Of a stretch of DNA of 64,000 bases, positions 18,967 through 27,953 are shown in pieces. The notes beneath the pieces are model-generated. The model was given only the letters and a program-made list of their open reading frames with translations, made no database searches and was not told where the DNA came from. Location: NCBI GenBank assembly GCA_040388375.1, contig JAZKBU010000002.1, positions 141,221 through 205,220 on the forward strand, in the 5' to 3' direction. The position numbers and the translations under genes are program-made. This DNA is from Bacteroidota bacterium. GTDB taxonomy: Bacteria > Bacteroidota > Bacteroidia > UKL13-3. Within the stretch, counting starts at the first letter, position 1; every line of letters begins with the position of its first letter.

Positions 18967-20292
18967 ATGAATAAAATTTTTTTAATTATAAAGCGTGAAT
19001 TTCTGACACGCGTAAAAAAGAAATCATTTTTAGTAATGACTATTTTATCGCCATTACTTATCGTTTTGTTTTATGGCGTAACTATTTACTTTAGTATTCA
19101 TGGCCCCGGAGATGAAAATGTAAAAAACATTTTTGTAAACAGCAAAAACAGTTTAATCAAAAACAAACTTACTAGCAGCAAAATTTACAATTTTGAATAT
19201 GGAAGTATTGAAACCAACACGGTTAACGATTTTCTTAAAACCAATAATACTTATTATGCAGTTTTAAGCATTCCTGATTCGTTTGGTATTGATTACCTTG
19301 ACGACATTAAACTTACGGCCATTGACCAGCCCAGCATATCGCAGATAAATTACATTGAAAATGAATTAGAAAAGTATATTAAAAATGAACAACTCGCCAA
19401 TTACAAAATTGACGAGAGCATTATTAATAAAATAAACGAAACTAAAATAAATGTAAACACCATTAAACTAAGTGCTGAAAGTGGTGTGGAGGAAAACAGC
19501 AACTCAAGTGCTGCTACTGCTTTGGGTATTGGTGGAGCTTTACTCATTTACCTGTTTATATTTTTATATGGTGTGATGGTTATGAAAGGCATCATTGAAG
19601 AAAAGACCAACCGTATTGTCGAAATTATTATATCGTCAGTAAGGCCTTTTCAATTAATGATGGGTAAAATTTTAGGAATAGCCAGTGTTGGCTTACTACA
19701 GTTCATTATTTGGGTAACACTTATTTTGCTAGCTACCCCTTTGGTAAGCTCATTATTAATGGGCAATAAAGCCCAAGAATTGGCTACAGCAGCGGCAAGT
19801 ATGCCTAATTCAATGCCTGCAAAAGCCATTAGTGGCAATGCCTTTTTAGACGGTTTACTTTCTTTTAATTACCCCTATTTAATTGCGGTGTTTATTTTTT
19901 ATTTTTTGGCCGGCTATTTATTTTATGGTGCTTTATTTGCCGCTATTGGCAGCGCTGTAGACAACGAAACCGATACTCAACAATTTATGTTACCTGTTAC
20001 TATGCCTTTGTTATTTTCTATAGCATTGGCACAAGGTTTAGTATTAAATGCACCTAATGGTACAGCCGCATTCTGGCTTTCTATTATTCCATTTACTTCA
20101 CCTATTGTTATGATGATTAGATTACCTTTTGGTGTACCTACCTGGGAACTGCTATTGTCAATGGGATTAATGATAGTTGGCTTTATGTTTACCGTATGGC
20201 TGGCCTCACGCATTTATAGAATTGGTATATTAACTTTTGGAAAAAAACCCACTTATAAAGAAATATGGAAGTGGATAAGAATGAATAATTAA
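18967..20292 (+). CDS. ABC-2 type transporter permease (NatB-like)
   Basis: A 441-residue membrane protein. One helix near the N-terminus (after IIKREFLTRVKKKSFLVMTILSPLLIVLFYG) is followed by a large extracytoplasmic domain (about 40-180) and then five or six helices. Family marks are VMKGIIEEKTNRIVEIIISSVRPFQLMMGKILG and the GSAVDNETDTQQFMLPVTMPL loop. Proteins of this type pump ions or small molecules out with a partner ATPase (NatA-like). No ATPase gene is next to it here; the upstream neighbour is an SDR. The stop codon directly abuts the ATG of the MFS gene, so the two are cotranscribed. Confidence 0.92.
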   Translation: MNKIFLIIKREFLTRVKKKSFLVMTILSPLLIVLFYGVTIYFSIHGPGDENVKNIFVNSKNSLIKNKLTSSKIYNFEYGSIETNTVNDFLKTNNTYYAVLSIPDSFGIDYLDDIKLTAIDQPSISQINYIENELEKYIKNEQLANYKIDESIINKINETKINVNTIKLSAESGVEENSNSSAATALGIGGALLIYLFIFLYGVMVMKGIIEEKTNRIVEIIISSVRPFQLMMGKILGIASVGLLQFIIWVTLILLATPLVSSLLMGNKAQELATAAASMPNSMPAKAISGNAFLDGLLSFNYPYLIAVFIFYFLAGYLFYGALFAAIGSAVDNETDTQQFMLPVTMPLLFSIALAQGLVLNAPNGTAAFWLSIIPFTSPIVMMIRLPFGVPTWELLLSMGLMIVGFMFTVWLASRIYRIGILTFGKKPTYKEIWKWIRMNN

Positions 20293-21516
20293 ATGGCAAT
20301 AGAACATCCGTTACGCGTAAGTGGTTATAGAAATTTTATATTAACCAGATTTTGTTTAACCGTAGCGCTGCAAATACTTGCGGTAATAATTGGCTGGCAT
20401 ATTTACAAACTAACTAAAGATGTTTATGCACTTGGATTAATAGGCTTAGCCGAAGCCATACCTGCTATAAGTGTTGCCCTATTTGCCGGGCATTTTGCTG
20501 ACAAGCATAACCGCAAAAAAATAATGCAGGTAAGCTTATTTACGATGCTTATAAGTGCTTTGGCATTATTATACATTACACAGGAAAAATTTGAATCAAC
20601 TCACCAAATAAACAGCATTTATTTACTCATTATGCTTACCGGTTTAGCCCGTGGATTTTATGCACCCGCTGCACAGGCTATACTTACACAATTGGTTAAC
20701 AAAGAGCAACTGGTTAAAGGCAGTACCATTTATAGTACTACCTGGCAAATGGCTTCTATTTTAGGACCTGCAAGCGCGGGTTTTTTGTACAATTACGGAG
20801 GAATAACCAATAGTTTTATGGTAATATGTACTATTATTTTTATTGCTTTTATTTTTTTAAGTTCTATAAAAGTAAAAAAACATACGGTTCAATTAAACCA
20901 TACTTCTATCTGGCTTAATTTAGCTGATGGCATAAAATATGTATTTAACCACAAAATTATTTTAGGTGCTTTATCGCTCGATTTATTTTCCGTTTTATTT
21001 GGTGGTGCAGTAGCTTTATTACCTGCCTTTGCCGATGAAATTTTAAATGTAGGCCCACAAGGTTTAGGTTATTTGCGTGCAGCCCCATCGTTGGGTGCCA
21101 GTATAACCATGATTGTATTTTCGTTCTACAACAACTTTAAAAACCCTGGGCAAACACTGATAGCTGTAGTAGCTTGCTTTGGCATTTGTATGATAGGATT
21201 TGGCTTAAGTACCAACTTTTATTTAAGTATTGTATTGTTATTATTCAGTGGTGCTTTTGATAGCATTAGCGTAATTATCAGGGGTGCTATTATGCAAATT
21301 TATGTACCTGATAATATGCGTGGTCGTGTATCGTCTATCAATACCATTTTTATTGGAAGCTCTAATGAAATTGGTGCTTTTGAAAGTGGGTTTGCGGCCA
21401 AATACTTAGGTTTAGCTCCTTCGGTTATTTTTGGCGGTTGTGTTACTTTATTGGTGGTAAGTGTTACGCAATGGAAAGCTAAATCGTTGAAGAAAATGGA
21501 ATTTAGCAACGGCTAA
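20293..21516 (+). CDS. MFS transporter (EntS/MFS_3-like exporter)
   Basis: A 407-residue major facilitator with about 12 helices. The N-terminal half carries the motif A-like loop GHFADKHNRKK (about residues 68-78). The fold and the TGLARGFYAPAAQAILTQLV and ISVIIRGAIMQIYVPDNMRGRVSS stretches are those of EntS-like exporters, which expel siderophores or drugs. The substrate cannot be read. It begins the base after the ABC permease stop codon. Its own stop overlaps the stop of the convergent small secreted protein gene (shared CTAA at 21513-21516). Confidence 0.9.
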   Translation: MAIEHPLRVSGYRNFILTRFCLTVALQILAVIIGWHIYKLTKDVYALGLIGLAEAIPAISVALFAGHFADKHNRKKIMQVSLFTMLISALALLYITQEKFESTHQINSIYLLIMLTGLARGFYAPAAQAILTQLVNKEQLVKGSTIYSTTWQMASILGPASAGFLYNYGGITNSFMVICTIIFIAFIFLSSIKVKKHTVQLNHTSIWLNLADGIKYVFNHKIILGALSLDLFSVLFGGAVALLPAFADEILNVGPQGLGYLRAAPSLGASITMIVFSFYNNFKNPGQTLIAVVACFGICMIGFGLSTNFYLSIVLLLFSGAFDSISVIIRGAIMQIYVPDNMRGRVSSINTIFIGSSNEIGAFESGFAAKYLGLAPSVIFGGCVTLLVVSVTQWKAKSLKKMEFSNG

Positions 21517-22010
21517 TCAACTGTAAGGTAATAAGAGGTGCCTTCTTTATCTTTACAATTCACAAAAAAATCGTTGGGTAAGCCATTCTTTAAATCAACA
21601 ATGGTAATCAATTTGGTATCGCATTCTTTTTTGTTTTTATTGTTAAAAACAAGTGCTGAATCGCTTAATTGTGTAGGTAAATCAATAGGTAAATTGAATT
21701 GGTAGTTTCCTACATATTGGTTCTTTTCGTTGTAAACCAAAACCTTGGTTGTTGACCTATGTGATATACCCCAATACCAAACCCAATTTACAATTTTATA
21801 TATTTTTCCATCTGTGGTTTTCACATCACCCAAGTATTTCATGTGCGTTTCATTACCGCCTGAGGTATTCCATTTACCAATAACTATTAAAGTATCTTTT
21901 ACGTTTTTATCCAATAGCTTTTCGCTAATTTCTTCATGGTTTGTCTGCGATTTAACATTGTTAGCAAGCACAAAAAAAACACTTAGCAAAAGTCCTAAAT
22001 AAAATTTCAT
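21513..22010 (-). CDS. small secreted protein of unknown function
   Basis: A 165-residue protein with a signal peptide (MKFYLGLLLSVFFVLANNVKSQ, about 1-22). I do not recognise the mature domain. It has a central aromatic stretch (VNWVWYWGISHRSTTKVLVYNE) and two Cys (in KKECDTK and VNCKDKEG) that could form a disulphide in the periplasm. It is convergent with the MFS gene, overlapping by the stop codons, and is preceded by a 213-bp AT-rich stretch with no gene. Confidence 0.75.
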   Translation of the reverse strand: MKFYLGLLLSVFFVLANNVKSQTNHEEISEKLLDKNVKDTLIVIGKWNTSGGNETHMKYLGDVKTTDGKIYKIVNWVWYWGISHRSTTKVLVYNEKNQYVGNYQFNLPIDLPTQLSDSALVFNNKNKKECDTKLITIVDLKNGLPNDFFVNCKDKEGTSYYLTVD

Positions 22011-22223
22011 GTTAATTTAAATTACAACTTCAATAGCTTTTAAACTTATTGCTAATATAATCATTATACCTATATGTTTAAGCAAATTTTATAATCCAAT
22101 AAAAGCTCCTGAAATAACAAAATTAAATCTATCACCCGTTCTTTTTGTATCATTTTTTTTAATGAGGCCTGTCATATTTTATTGGGGAAATAGCGCTAAA
22201 CTTGCATTCGTAATTTTATTATA

Positions 22224-22994
22224 ATGATACTATTTGATTTTATTGAAGCCAACAAAGAAAAATACCGCGAACAGTTTTTAACGGCCAAGCCTTTTCCTCA
22301 TATAGCTGTAGATGGCATTTGTGATGAGGCTAAGTTAAATACTTTGTATAATAACATACCTGATATTGAAGTAGCGAGCGCTGATTATGTTTTTGCCAAA
22401 AACAAATTTGAGAAGTCAAAATTTAAAGACTTGGGTGGCCTTTTTGAAGAACTGTATAATGATTTAATCAGTGAAAGGTTTAAAAACTGGGTTGCTTACA
22501 TTACCAATGAAGATATTTTTATTGATACTACTTTTTATGGCGGAGGCATACACCAGGGTAAACAAGGAAGCTTTTTAGATATGCATGCTGATTTCAACTA
22601 CCACCCTTTGGTTGAAAACTGGTATCGAAATTTAAACTTATTGCTATATATTAATAAAGACTGGCAAGAAGGCCATGGCGGGCACTTGCAGTTAGAGGAC
22701 GGCAGAACGGGCGAAAAAACAGCGGTAGCAATTCCTTTTAACCGATTAGCTATTATGCATTGTCGTGCTTATACATTGCATGGTTATAACCCTATTAGTT
22801 TTCCTGAAGGTAAATATAGAACATCTATAGCCGCTTATGCTTATACTGTTCATGAAAATCACTTAGAAGCATCGCGAACAACTGTATGGCATGTAAAAAA
22901 AGATAATCCTATTAAATATGCTTTATCAAAAATATGGGTACCTGCTGTTAAACTTAAAAGTTTGTTTTCAAAAAGTAATACGGCTAAACACTAA
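22224..22994 (+). CDS. 2-oxoglutarate/Fe(II) oxygenase (prolyl-4-hydroxylase-like)
   Basis: A 256-residue cytoplasmic protein of the 2OG-Fe(II) oxygenase superfamily (Oxy_3 type). The iron triad is visible: His and Asp in MHADFNYH (HxD, about 120 and 122) and a distal His in TLHGYNP (about 190), followed by the 2OG-binding Arg in KYRTSIAAY (about 197). GGHLQLEDG between them is typical of the double-stranded beta-helix. Relatives hydroxylate proline in proteins or sugars and peptides in biosynthesis; the substrate is unknown. It is monocistronic and ends in a very strong hairpin. Confidence 0.88.
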   Translation: MILFDFIEANKEKYREQFLTAKPFPHIAVDGICDEAKLNTLYNNIPDIEVASADYVFAKNKFEKSKFKDLGGLFEELYNDLISERFKNWVAYITNEDIFIDTTFYGGGIHQGKQGSFLDMHADFNYHPLVENWYRNLNLLLYINKDWQEGHGGHLQLEDGRTGEKTAVAIPFNRLAIMHCRAYTLHGYNPISFPEGKYRTSIAAYAYTVHENHLEASRTTVWHVKKDNPIKYALSKIWVPAVKLKSLFSKSNTAKH

Positions 22995-23022
22995 CCCACA
23001 CTAACGACATATATTTTATTTA

Positions 23023-23057
23023 AAAACGCCAAAACTAAGTATTAGTTTTGGCGTTTT
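23023..23057 (+). terminator. 16-bp perfect hairpin between the 2OG oxygenase and ytxJ
   Basis: AAAACGCCAAAACTAA pairs perfectly with its complement around a 3-base loop and ends in TTTT. It is a convincing terminator for the oxygenase gene. It also ends just 6 bases before the ATG at 23064, so it fills the whole leader of the next gene. Confidence 0.85.
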
Positions 23058-23063
23058 ATATTT

Positions 23064-23399
23064 ATGAACTGGAATCAATTAACGCAAGTAGCGGAACTAA
23101 ATACAATTAACGAAGAATCGAATTCGCAAAAAATATTAGTGTTTAAACACAGTACACGCTGTAATATCAGTTCGAGTGCTTTAAACAGGTTGGAACGCAA
23201 TTGGAACGATACAACTGACAGTGAAAAATTAAAACCTTATTACTTAGATTTAATTGCTCACCGCGATATATCGGCTGAAATTGCCAGTAAATGGAATATT
23301 GAACATGAATCGCCACAGGTATTGGTTATTGAAAATGGTAAATGTATTTACAACAACTCTCATTTGGGTATTGACTACGAAGAGCTAATGGCTCTTTAA
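23064..23399 (+). CDS. ytxJ: bacillithiol system protein YtxJ
   Basis: A 111-residue monothiol thioredoxin-fold protein. YtxJ marks are VFKHSTRCNISSSAL (single active Cys, about residue 33), a DLIAHRDISAEIA helix, and HESPQVLVI, in which the cis-Pro loop follows HESP. The family is associated with bacillithiol and is thought to act like a bacilliredoxin. Its presence suggests that this organism makes bacillithiol. The ATG is 6 bases from a terminator-like hairpin, so there is no room for a promoter of its own; expression probably relies on readthrough. It is convergent with the antiporter gene. Confidence 0.92.
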   Translation: MNWNQLTQVAELNTINEESNSQKILVFKHSTRCNISSSALNRLERNWNDTTDSEKLKPYYLDLIAHRDISAEIASKWNIEHESPQVLVIENGKCIYNNSHLGIDYEELMAL

Positions 23400-23406
23400 A
23401 GCTCGT

Positions 23407-24723
23407 TTAGCAATAAAACAACAACCAAACCAATACTAAAACGGGCAACAAATAAGGAATACTGTATTTAAAAATATAAGTACCAAAACTTGGCATTTTA
23501 ACACCCGCCTGATCGGCAATTGATTTGACCATAAAATTGGGCCCATTCCCTATATAAGTCATCGCACCAAAAAAAACCGCTCCTGTGGATAATGCTGATA
23601 GGTAATTGATATGTTCTGTCTTTAAAAAAGCCCTAACGCTCTCCACGCTTTCTATACTAAAGCCAAACTTAGCCAATACAACTGCAAATACATTTAAGTA
23701 GGTTGGAGCATTATCTAAAACACTTGAAAATACACCACTAAACCAATAGGCCACACTAGCTGATATTTTATTACTGATAGCAGGGTCTTGAGCCAAATGT
23801 TCTAACCATTGCAAAGCTGGAATCATGGTTAAAAAAATACCTATAAATAACCAGGCTACTTCTTTAATGGGTTCAAATGAAAAATCGTTGCTTAACAAGG
23901 CCTTTTTATCTGATAATCTGAAGCAAAAGAATGCGGCACTTAACTGTATAATTTCTCTTATAAACGATATTTTTTTACCTGCTATATCTATATGAGGCAA
24001 TATATCAATTAAATTAGGATCAATAAAAATACTGGCAATCCCTATTAAAAGCCATATAAAATTGCGTTTCCCGTTAATCAATACTTTGTTGGTGTAATGT
24101 ATATTTGAATCTACTTCATCCAATTTGGTGTTTTTTCTATCTACCAAAAAGAACACCAATAAAATACCTGCTATGGCTACTATCCATTTAGGAAATAAAT
24201 GAATGATAGTATATTCAAAAGGGACCCCTTTTAAATAACCCATAAACAAAGGAGGGTCGCCAATGGGTGTTAACAAACCCCCTAAATTGGAAACAATAAA
24301 AATAAAAAATACAATATGGTAAGGTTGTAAGCGATAACGATTGATACGCATAAAAGGCCTTATCAATAAAACGGAAGCACCTGTTGTGCCTACCAAATTG
24401 GTTAAAATAGCTGCTATAAATAAAAATATTATATTGGTAAGTGGTTTACTCTCTACATCTATAAAAACATAAATACCGCCACTGGCCACAAATAATATAA
24501 CCAGCAAGCTGATGAAAGAAATATACTCTGCTATGGTTTCTAACGGATGCAAAAAATTATCCATCACAAAACCATAATACAAAAATACAATTAGACCTAA
24601 ACCCACACTAATTTTAGGATAATGGTGGTGCCATAGTTTTTGAAAAAAAATGGGCCCCGTTGCTATCATTAATAATAAACCGATGAAGGGAAATACTAGT
24701 ATTAAAGGGGGAATAGTATGCAT
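23407..24723 (-). CDS. NhaD-type sodium:proton antiporter (IT superfamily)
   Basis: A 438-residue protein with about 12 membrane helices. I take the ATG at 24723 (MHTIPPLILVFPFIGLLL) instead of a TTG seven codons upstream. Signature stretches are TNLVGTTGASVLLIRPFMR and NLGGLLTPIGDPPLFMGYLKGVPF, both typical of the ArsB/NhaD ion transporter group annotated as sodium:proton antiporter or citrate-transporter-like. It exchanges Na+ for H+ at the inner membrane by family inference. The gene ends 7 bp from the convergent ytxJ stop. Confidence 0.88.
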   Translation of the reverse strand: MHTIPPLILVFPFIGLLLMIATGPIFFQKLWHHHYPKISVGLGLIVFLYYGFVMDNFLHPLETIAEYISFISLLVILFVASGGIYVFIDVESKPLTNIIFLFIAAILTNLVGTTGASVLLIRPFMRINRYRLQPYHIVFFIFIVSNLGGLLTPIGDPPLFMGYLKGVPFEYTIIHLFPKWIVAIAGILLVFFLVDRKNTKLDEVDSNIHYTNKVLINGKRNFIWLLIGIASIFIDPNLIDILPHIDIAGKKISFIREIIQLSAAFFCFRLSDKKALLSNDFSFEPIKEVAWLFIGIFLTMIPALQWLEHLAQDPAISNKISASVAYWFSGVFSSVLDNAPTYLNVFAVVLAKFGFSIESVESVRAFLKTEHINYLSALSTGAVFFGAMTYIGNGPNFMVKSIADQAGVKMPSFGTYIFKYSIPYLLPVLVLVWLLFYC

Positions 24724-24842
24724 ATTGTATAATTTTAGGTGCAATTAACACTTTTAAACTATTTTTTAGTTTATTGCATATTAATTTTTAGTCTAGTTAG
24801 TTATTAAACAATTATTTAGTTACTAAAACTCAACCCCCAATT

Positions 24843-25229
24843 ATGAAAAAAATATTGTTGTTATCCGCTCTTTTATATGTAGGTAAAGTAAATGCCAGCA
24901 TTGGTTTTGCTGCACCTTTCATTTATTTACAAATTATTTCTGAAGAGCAAAAAATAGAAAAATTGATAGCTTACCTTGAAAAAAGCGATGCGGTTTTTAT
25001 AAGAAACGGAAAGGAATACCCGGGTAAAGAAGCGGCTGAGCACTTGCGTATGAAACGTAAAAAAGCAGGTAGTAAAGTAAAAACTGCCAAAGATTTCATT
25101 GACTATATAGCCAGTAAATCATCCATGAGTGGAGATGCTTATAAAATGAAATTTAAAAATGGTTCTATATTTAATACTCGCGATGTATTATACAATGAGC
25201 TAAGAAAATTAGAAAAAGAAAAGAGCTAA
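24843..25229 (+). CDS. DUF5329-family exported protein
   Basis: A 128-residue protein with a signal peptide (about residues 1-19, MKKILLLSALLYVGKVNAS). The mature part matches the DUF5329 pattern: EEQKIEKLIAYLEKSDAVFIRNGKEYPGKEAAEHLRMK, then KTAKDFIDYIASKSSMSGDAYKMKF. These small periplasmic proteins have no established function. It stands alone between the divergent antiporter gene and its own terminator. Confidence 0.88.
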   Translation: MKKILLLSALLYVGKVNASIGFAAPFIYLQIISEEQKIEKLIAYLEKSDAVFIRNGKEYPGKEAAEHLRMKRKKAGSKVKTAKDFIDYIASKSSMSGDAYKMKFKNGSIFNTRDVLYNELRKLEKEKS

Positions 25230-25233
25230 AAAG

Positions 25234-25270
25234 AAAAGCCGTTAACTTCATTTGTTAACGGCTTTTTTTT
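25234..25270 (+). terminator. Rho-independent terminator after the DUF5329 gene
   Basis: AAAAGCCGTTAAC pairs with its complement over 13 bp around a 7-base loop, followed by eight T. It may also serve the convergent thioredoxin gene, which ends 18 bp further on. Confidence 0.9.
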
Positions 25271-25287
25271 GAATACTTGGATTGGGA

Positions 25288-26787
25288 TTAATTAGTTAAT
25301 TTATCTTTCTCCATGTTGTCAATAAACTCTTTTATTTGGTCAGCAGGAATGCGCTTGGCTACAATCTTTTTATTCTTATCAATAATATAAATTACCGGTG
25401 TGCTAAACACATCGTATAACACTCTGAAATTGGTTTCATTTAATGGATCGTACAAATGTAGTTTCCATGGTAATTTTTGCTCGTTTAAGTATTTTTTCCA
25501 CTCAGTAGGATCTTCGGTTAAGCTCACTGAAAATACATCAAACTTTAATTTGGCTTTTGGAGCAATTCCGTTGTTTAGCTCTTTGTATGCTTTCACTATT
25601 TTAGGCATTTCTTCTTTACAATGTCCGCAGGTGGCATTCCAGAAAAACACCAATGTATAATCAGCATCCATGTTGTATAAGCTATGGTATTTACCGCTTG
25701 TATCCTGCATGCTCAAGTTTCTGGCTTTTACCCCTAACAGGTTATTGCGTAATTTATCACATTTGTCTTTCATACGCCAAATCAATAAACTATCAACCCA
25801 ATAAGCTTTGCCTTTTGCATAGTAATTATCAATTAAATGTACAAAAACAGCATCCATACCCATAAACTGCGAAGCTTCGTAATGATTGGTTGTCCAGAAC
25901 AAACAAAACTTAAAGTTTTCGCTTCCTTTTTCTGCTAACTTTAATACCTGATCAGCAGCTTTTATAATGCTATCAGGAATTTGCGGAGTCACTTTTAAAA
26001 TAAAGGTTTCAAACTTTGGAAAGAAAATAGGTGTACGTGAAATTCTATTGTCGCTAAAATCAAAATTATCGAAGTAATGGTTTTTATAATACTCGTACTG
26101 AAAGTTTGAATCTATAATTTGGCCTTTGCTATCTTTTGGTGCATCGGGTACATCTACTTCTTTCATCATGCTGAATATTTTACTGATAAGCATATTGGGG
26201 TTTTCGGTAGCTATTCTTTTACGTTCCTCATTTAGCTGGGTCATCATTTGTTTGTACTGAGCTAATAATTTATCTTCTTCTTCTTTATTCTTTTGCTCTT
26301 TGGCTTCTTTAATTTTGGGTTCCAACTGGCTGGCTTCTCTTCCCATTTTCGAAGCAAATTTGGTATACGCAAAAAACACTTCATTTTCCGGTGTATTGGT
26401 GGTTTTCATGTTGTCAATTAATGACGAACTATCTGTTTCTAACGTGAACTTTTGTTCGGTTACCACAAAATCAAATAACAATGCTTTATCGGCAGTAGCT
26501 ATTAAATAAACACCGCCTTCTAATACATCGGTTCCTTTAAAAACCATTTTACCTTTGGTGTCAGTAACAGCACTATCACGCAGGTATTGTTTATCGCCAA
26601 AATAGTATCCTAAGTAAAATAATTTATTGGCATAGCCTTTAATAGTTATATTCAGTTCATGCCCCGGCTTATCGTTTTTCGACTTATTATTTTCAGTATT
26701 TGCTTTTTGAGGAGCTTTTTTTTGAGCCACACTTAACAGTGTAACCACACTAAAAAAAACGGATAATGATATTTTTAAAATACGCAT
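25288..26787 (-). CDS. TlpA-like thioredoxin-family protein with DUF4369/DUF5106-type N-terminal region
   Basis: A 499-residue exported protein. I take the ATG at 26787, which gives a clean signal peptide (MRILKISLSVFFSVVTLLSVAQ); the frame stays open 29 codons further without ATG. After a Lys-rich linker there is a DUF4369-like domain (INITIKGYANKLFYLGYYFGDKQY-type strands, about 45-140), a charged helical region with EAKEQKNKEEEDKLLAQYKQ (about 165-200), a DUF5106-like part and a C-terminal thioredoxin domain with the active site ATCGHCKEEMP (about 385-395) and a cis-Pro in STPVIYIID. It should act as a periplasmic thiol-disulphide reductase. Confidence 0.9.
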   Translation of the reverse strand: MRILKISLSVFFSVVTLLSVAQKKAPQKANTENNKSKNDKPGHELNITIKGYANKLFYLGYYFGDKQYLRDSAVTDTKGKMVFKGTDVLEGGVYLIATADKALLFDFVVTEQKFTLETDSSSLIDNMKTTNTPENEVFFAYTKFASKMGREASQLEPKIKEAKEQKNKEEEDKLLAQYKQMMTQLNEERKRIATENPNMLISKIFSMMKEVDVPDAPKDSKGQIIDSNFQYEYYKNHYFDNFDFSDNRISRTPIFFPKFETFILKVTPQIPDSIIKAADQVLKLAEKGSENFKFCLFWTTNHYEASQFMGMDAVFVHLIDNYYAKGKAYWVDSLLIWRMKDKCDKLRNNLLGVKARNLSMQDTSGKYHSLYNMDADYTLVFFWNATCGHCKEEMPKIVKAYKELNNGIAPKAKLKFDVFSVSLTEDPTEWKKYLNEQKLPWKLHLYDPLNETNFRVLYDVFSTPVIYIIDKNKKIVAKRIPADQIKEFIDNMEKDKLTN

Positions 26788-26933
26788 AAATGTTGATTTA
26801 TTTTGGGGTGAAATTAAGAAAAAACTATACCACAAAACATCAAATTTTAACTTTAATAATTTTTTAAGTAGCACAAACCCATAAAAATCACTTTTTCAAG
26901 TATCAACAATTACCAAACAATCTATTTTTTGGC

Positions 26934-26963
26934 TTGCTAAAGTGCAAGGGTTTAATACTTTTG
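26934..26963 (+). promoter_or_regulatory. promoter of the 3-hydroxyacyl-CoA dehydrogenase gene
   Basis: TTG at 26934-26936, then 19 bases, then TACTTTTG at 26956-26963, a full match to the Bacteroidota TTG / TAnnTTTG promoter. It leaves 32 bases to the ATG at 26996. It also argues against a start further upstream. Confidence 0.65.
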
Positions 26964-26995
26964 CCGCACTTATTTTAAACAATATAAAAAACGAA

Positions 26996-27892
26996 ATGAA
27001 AAACATAACTGTAATTGGCTCGGGTACTATGGGCAATGGTATTGCTCACACATTCGCTCAGTATGGCTACCAGGTTAATTTAATTGATGTAAATGAAACT
27101 GCTTTACAAAAAGCATTAGCTACTATTGCTAAAAATTTAGATAGACAAGTAAGCAAAGGCAGCATTACTGAAGCTGATAAAATAGCTACTTTAGGAAACA
27201 TTACTACGTTTACCAGCTTAAAAGATGCAGCAGCCAATGCAGACTTAGTGGTAGAAGCAGCCAGTGAAAACATGGCTATTAAATTAGATATTTTTAAGCA
27301 GTTGGATGAAATATGTCCTGCACATACTATTTTGGCTTCTAATACTTCATCTATATCTATAACTAAAATAGCAAGTGTTACTAAACGTGCTGATAAGGTT
27401 ATTGGTATGCACTTTATGAACCCGGTACCTGTTATGAAACTGGTAGAGGTTATTAATGGTTTTAAAACAAGCAAAGAAGTTACTGATACTATTATTACTT
27501 TATCAAAAGCAGTGGGTAAAATACCTGCTTTGGCTAACGACTATGCAGGCTTTATAGCTAACCGTATTTTAATGCCTATGATTAACGAAGCTATTTTCTG
27601 TTTACAACAAGGTGTTGGTTCGGTTGAATCAATTGATACGGTAATGAAATTAGGTATGGCTCATCCAATGGGTCCATTGCAATTAGCCGATTTTATTGGT
27701 TTAGATGTTTGCTTAGCTATTATGAATGTATTACACGAAGGTTTAGGCGACCACCGTTATGCTCCATCTCCTTTATTGGTTAACATGGTTACTGCCGGTA
27801 ACTTAGGTGTTAAATCTGGCGAAGGTTTTTATGTATACACAGCGGGTAGCAAAGACTTAGTAGTAAGTGACCGTTTTGCTAACTTTGGATAA
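26996..27892 (+). CDS. 3-hydroxybutyryl-CoA dehydrogenase
   Basis: A 298-residue NAD-dependent 3-hydroxyacyl-CoA dehydrogenase. The start is the ATG at 26996, giving the Rossmann motif GSGTMGNGIAHTFAQYGY right at the N-terminus; the open frame continues 18 codons upstream but overlaps the promoter. Other marks are SNTSSISI (about 115-122), the catalytic His in GMHFMNPVPVMKLVEV (about 138) and the NDYAGFIANRILMPMINEA dimerisation segment. It oxidises 3-hydroxybutyryl-CoA or related acyl-CoAs in beta-oxidation, butanoate metabolism or (as PaaH) phenylacetate degradation. A paaN gene lies 7 kb away, but the two are not an operon. Confidence 0.93.
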   Translation: MKNITVIGSGTMGNGIAHTFAQYGYQVNLIDVNETALQKALATIAKNLDRQVSKGSITEADKIATLGNITTFTSLKDAAANADLVVEAASENMAIKLDIFKQLDEICPAHTILASNTSSISITKIASVTKRADKVIGMHFMNPVPVMKLVEVINGFKTSKEVTDTIITLSKAVGKIPALANDYAGFIANRILMPMINEAIFCLQQGVGSVESIDTVMKLGMAHPMGPLQLADFIGLDVCLAIMNVLHEGLGDHRYAPSPLLVNMVTAGNLGVKSGEGFYVYTAGSKDLVVSDRFANFG

Positions 27893-27918
27893 TTATTACT
27901 TTTAAATTGATATACCAG

Positions 27919-27950
27919 TCCTTGCAGCCCAAAGCTGCAAGGATTTTTTT
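27919..27950 (+). terminator. terminator hairpin directly before the outer-membrane barrel gene
   Basis: TCCTTGCAGC pairs with GCTGCAAGGA around a 5-base loop and is followed by seven T. It terminates the dehydrogenase gene. The T run ends 3 bases before the ATG at 27954. Confidence 0.88.
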
Positions 27951-27953
27951 ATT

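Noticed and set aside
26942..26995. N-terminal extension of the dehydrogenase by 18 codons
   Set aside because: The stretch carries the promoter (TACTTTTG at 26956-26963), and the family starts right before the GxGxxG motif.
27067..27474. 135-codon minus-strand frame within the 3-hydroxyacyl-CoA dehydrogenase gene
   Set aside because: The plus-strand gene has intact Rossmann and catalytic motifs, so this is a shadow frame.
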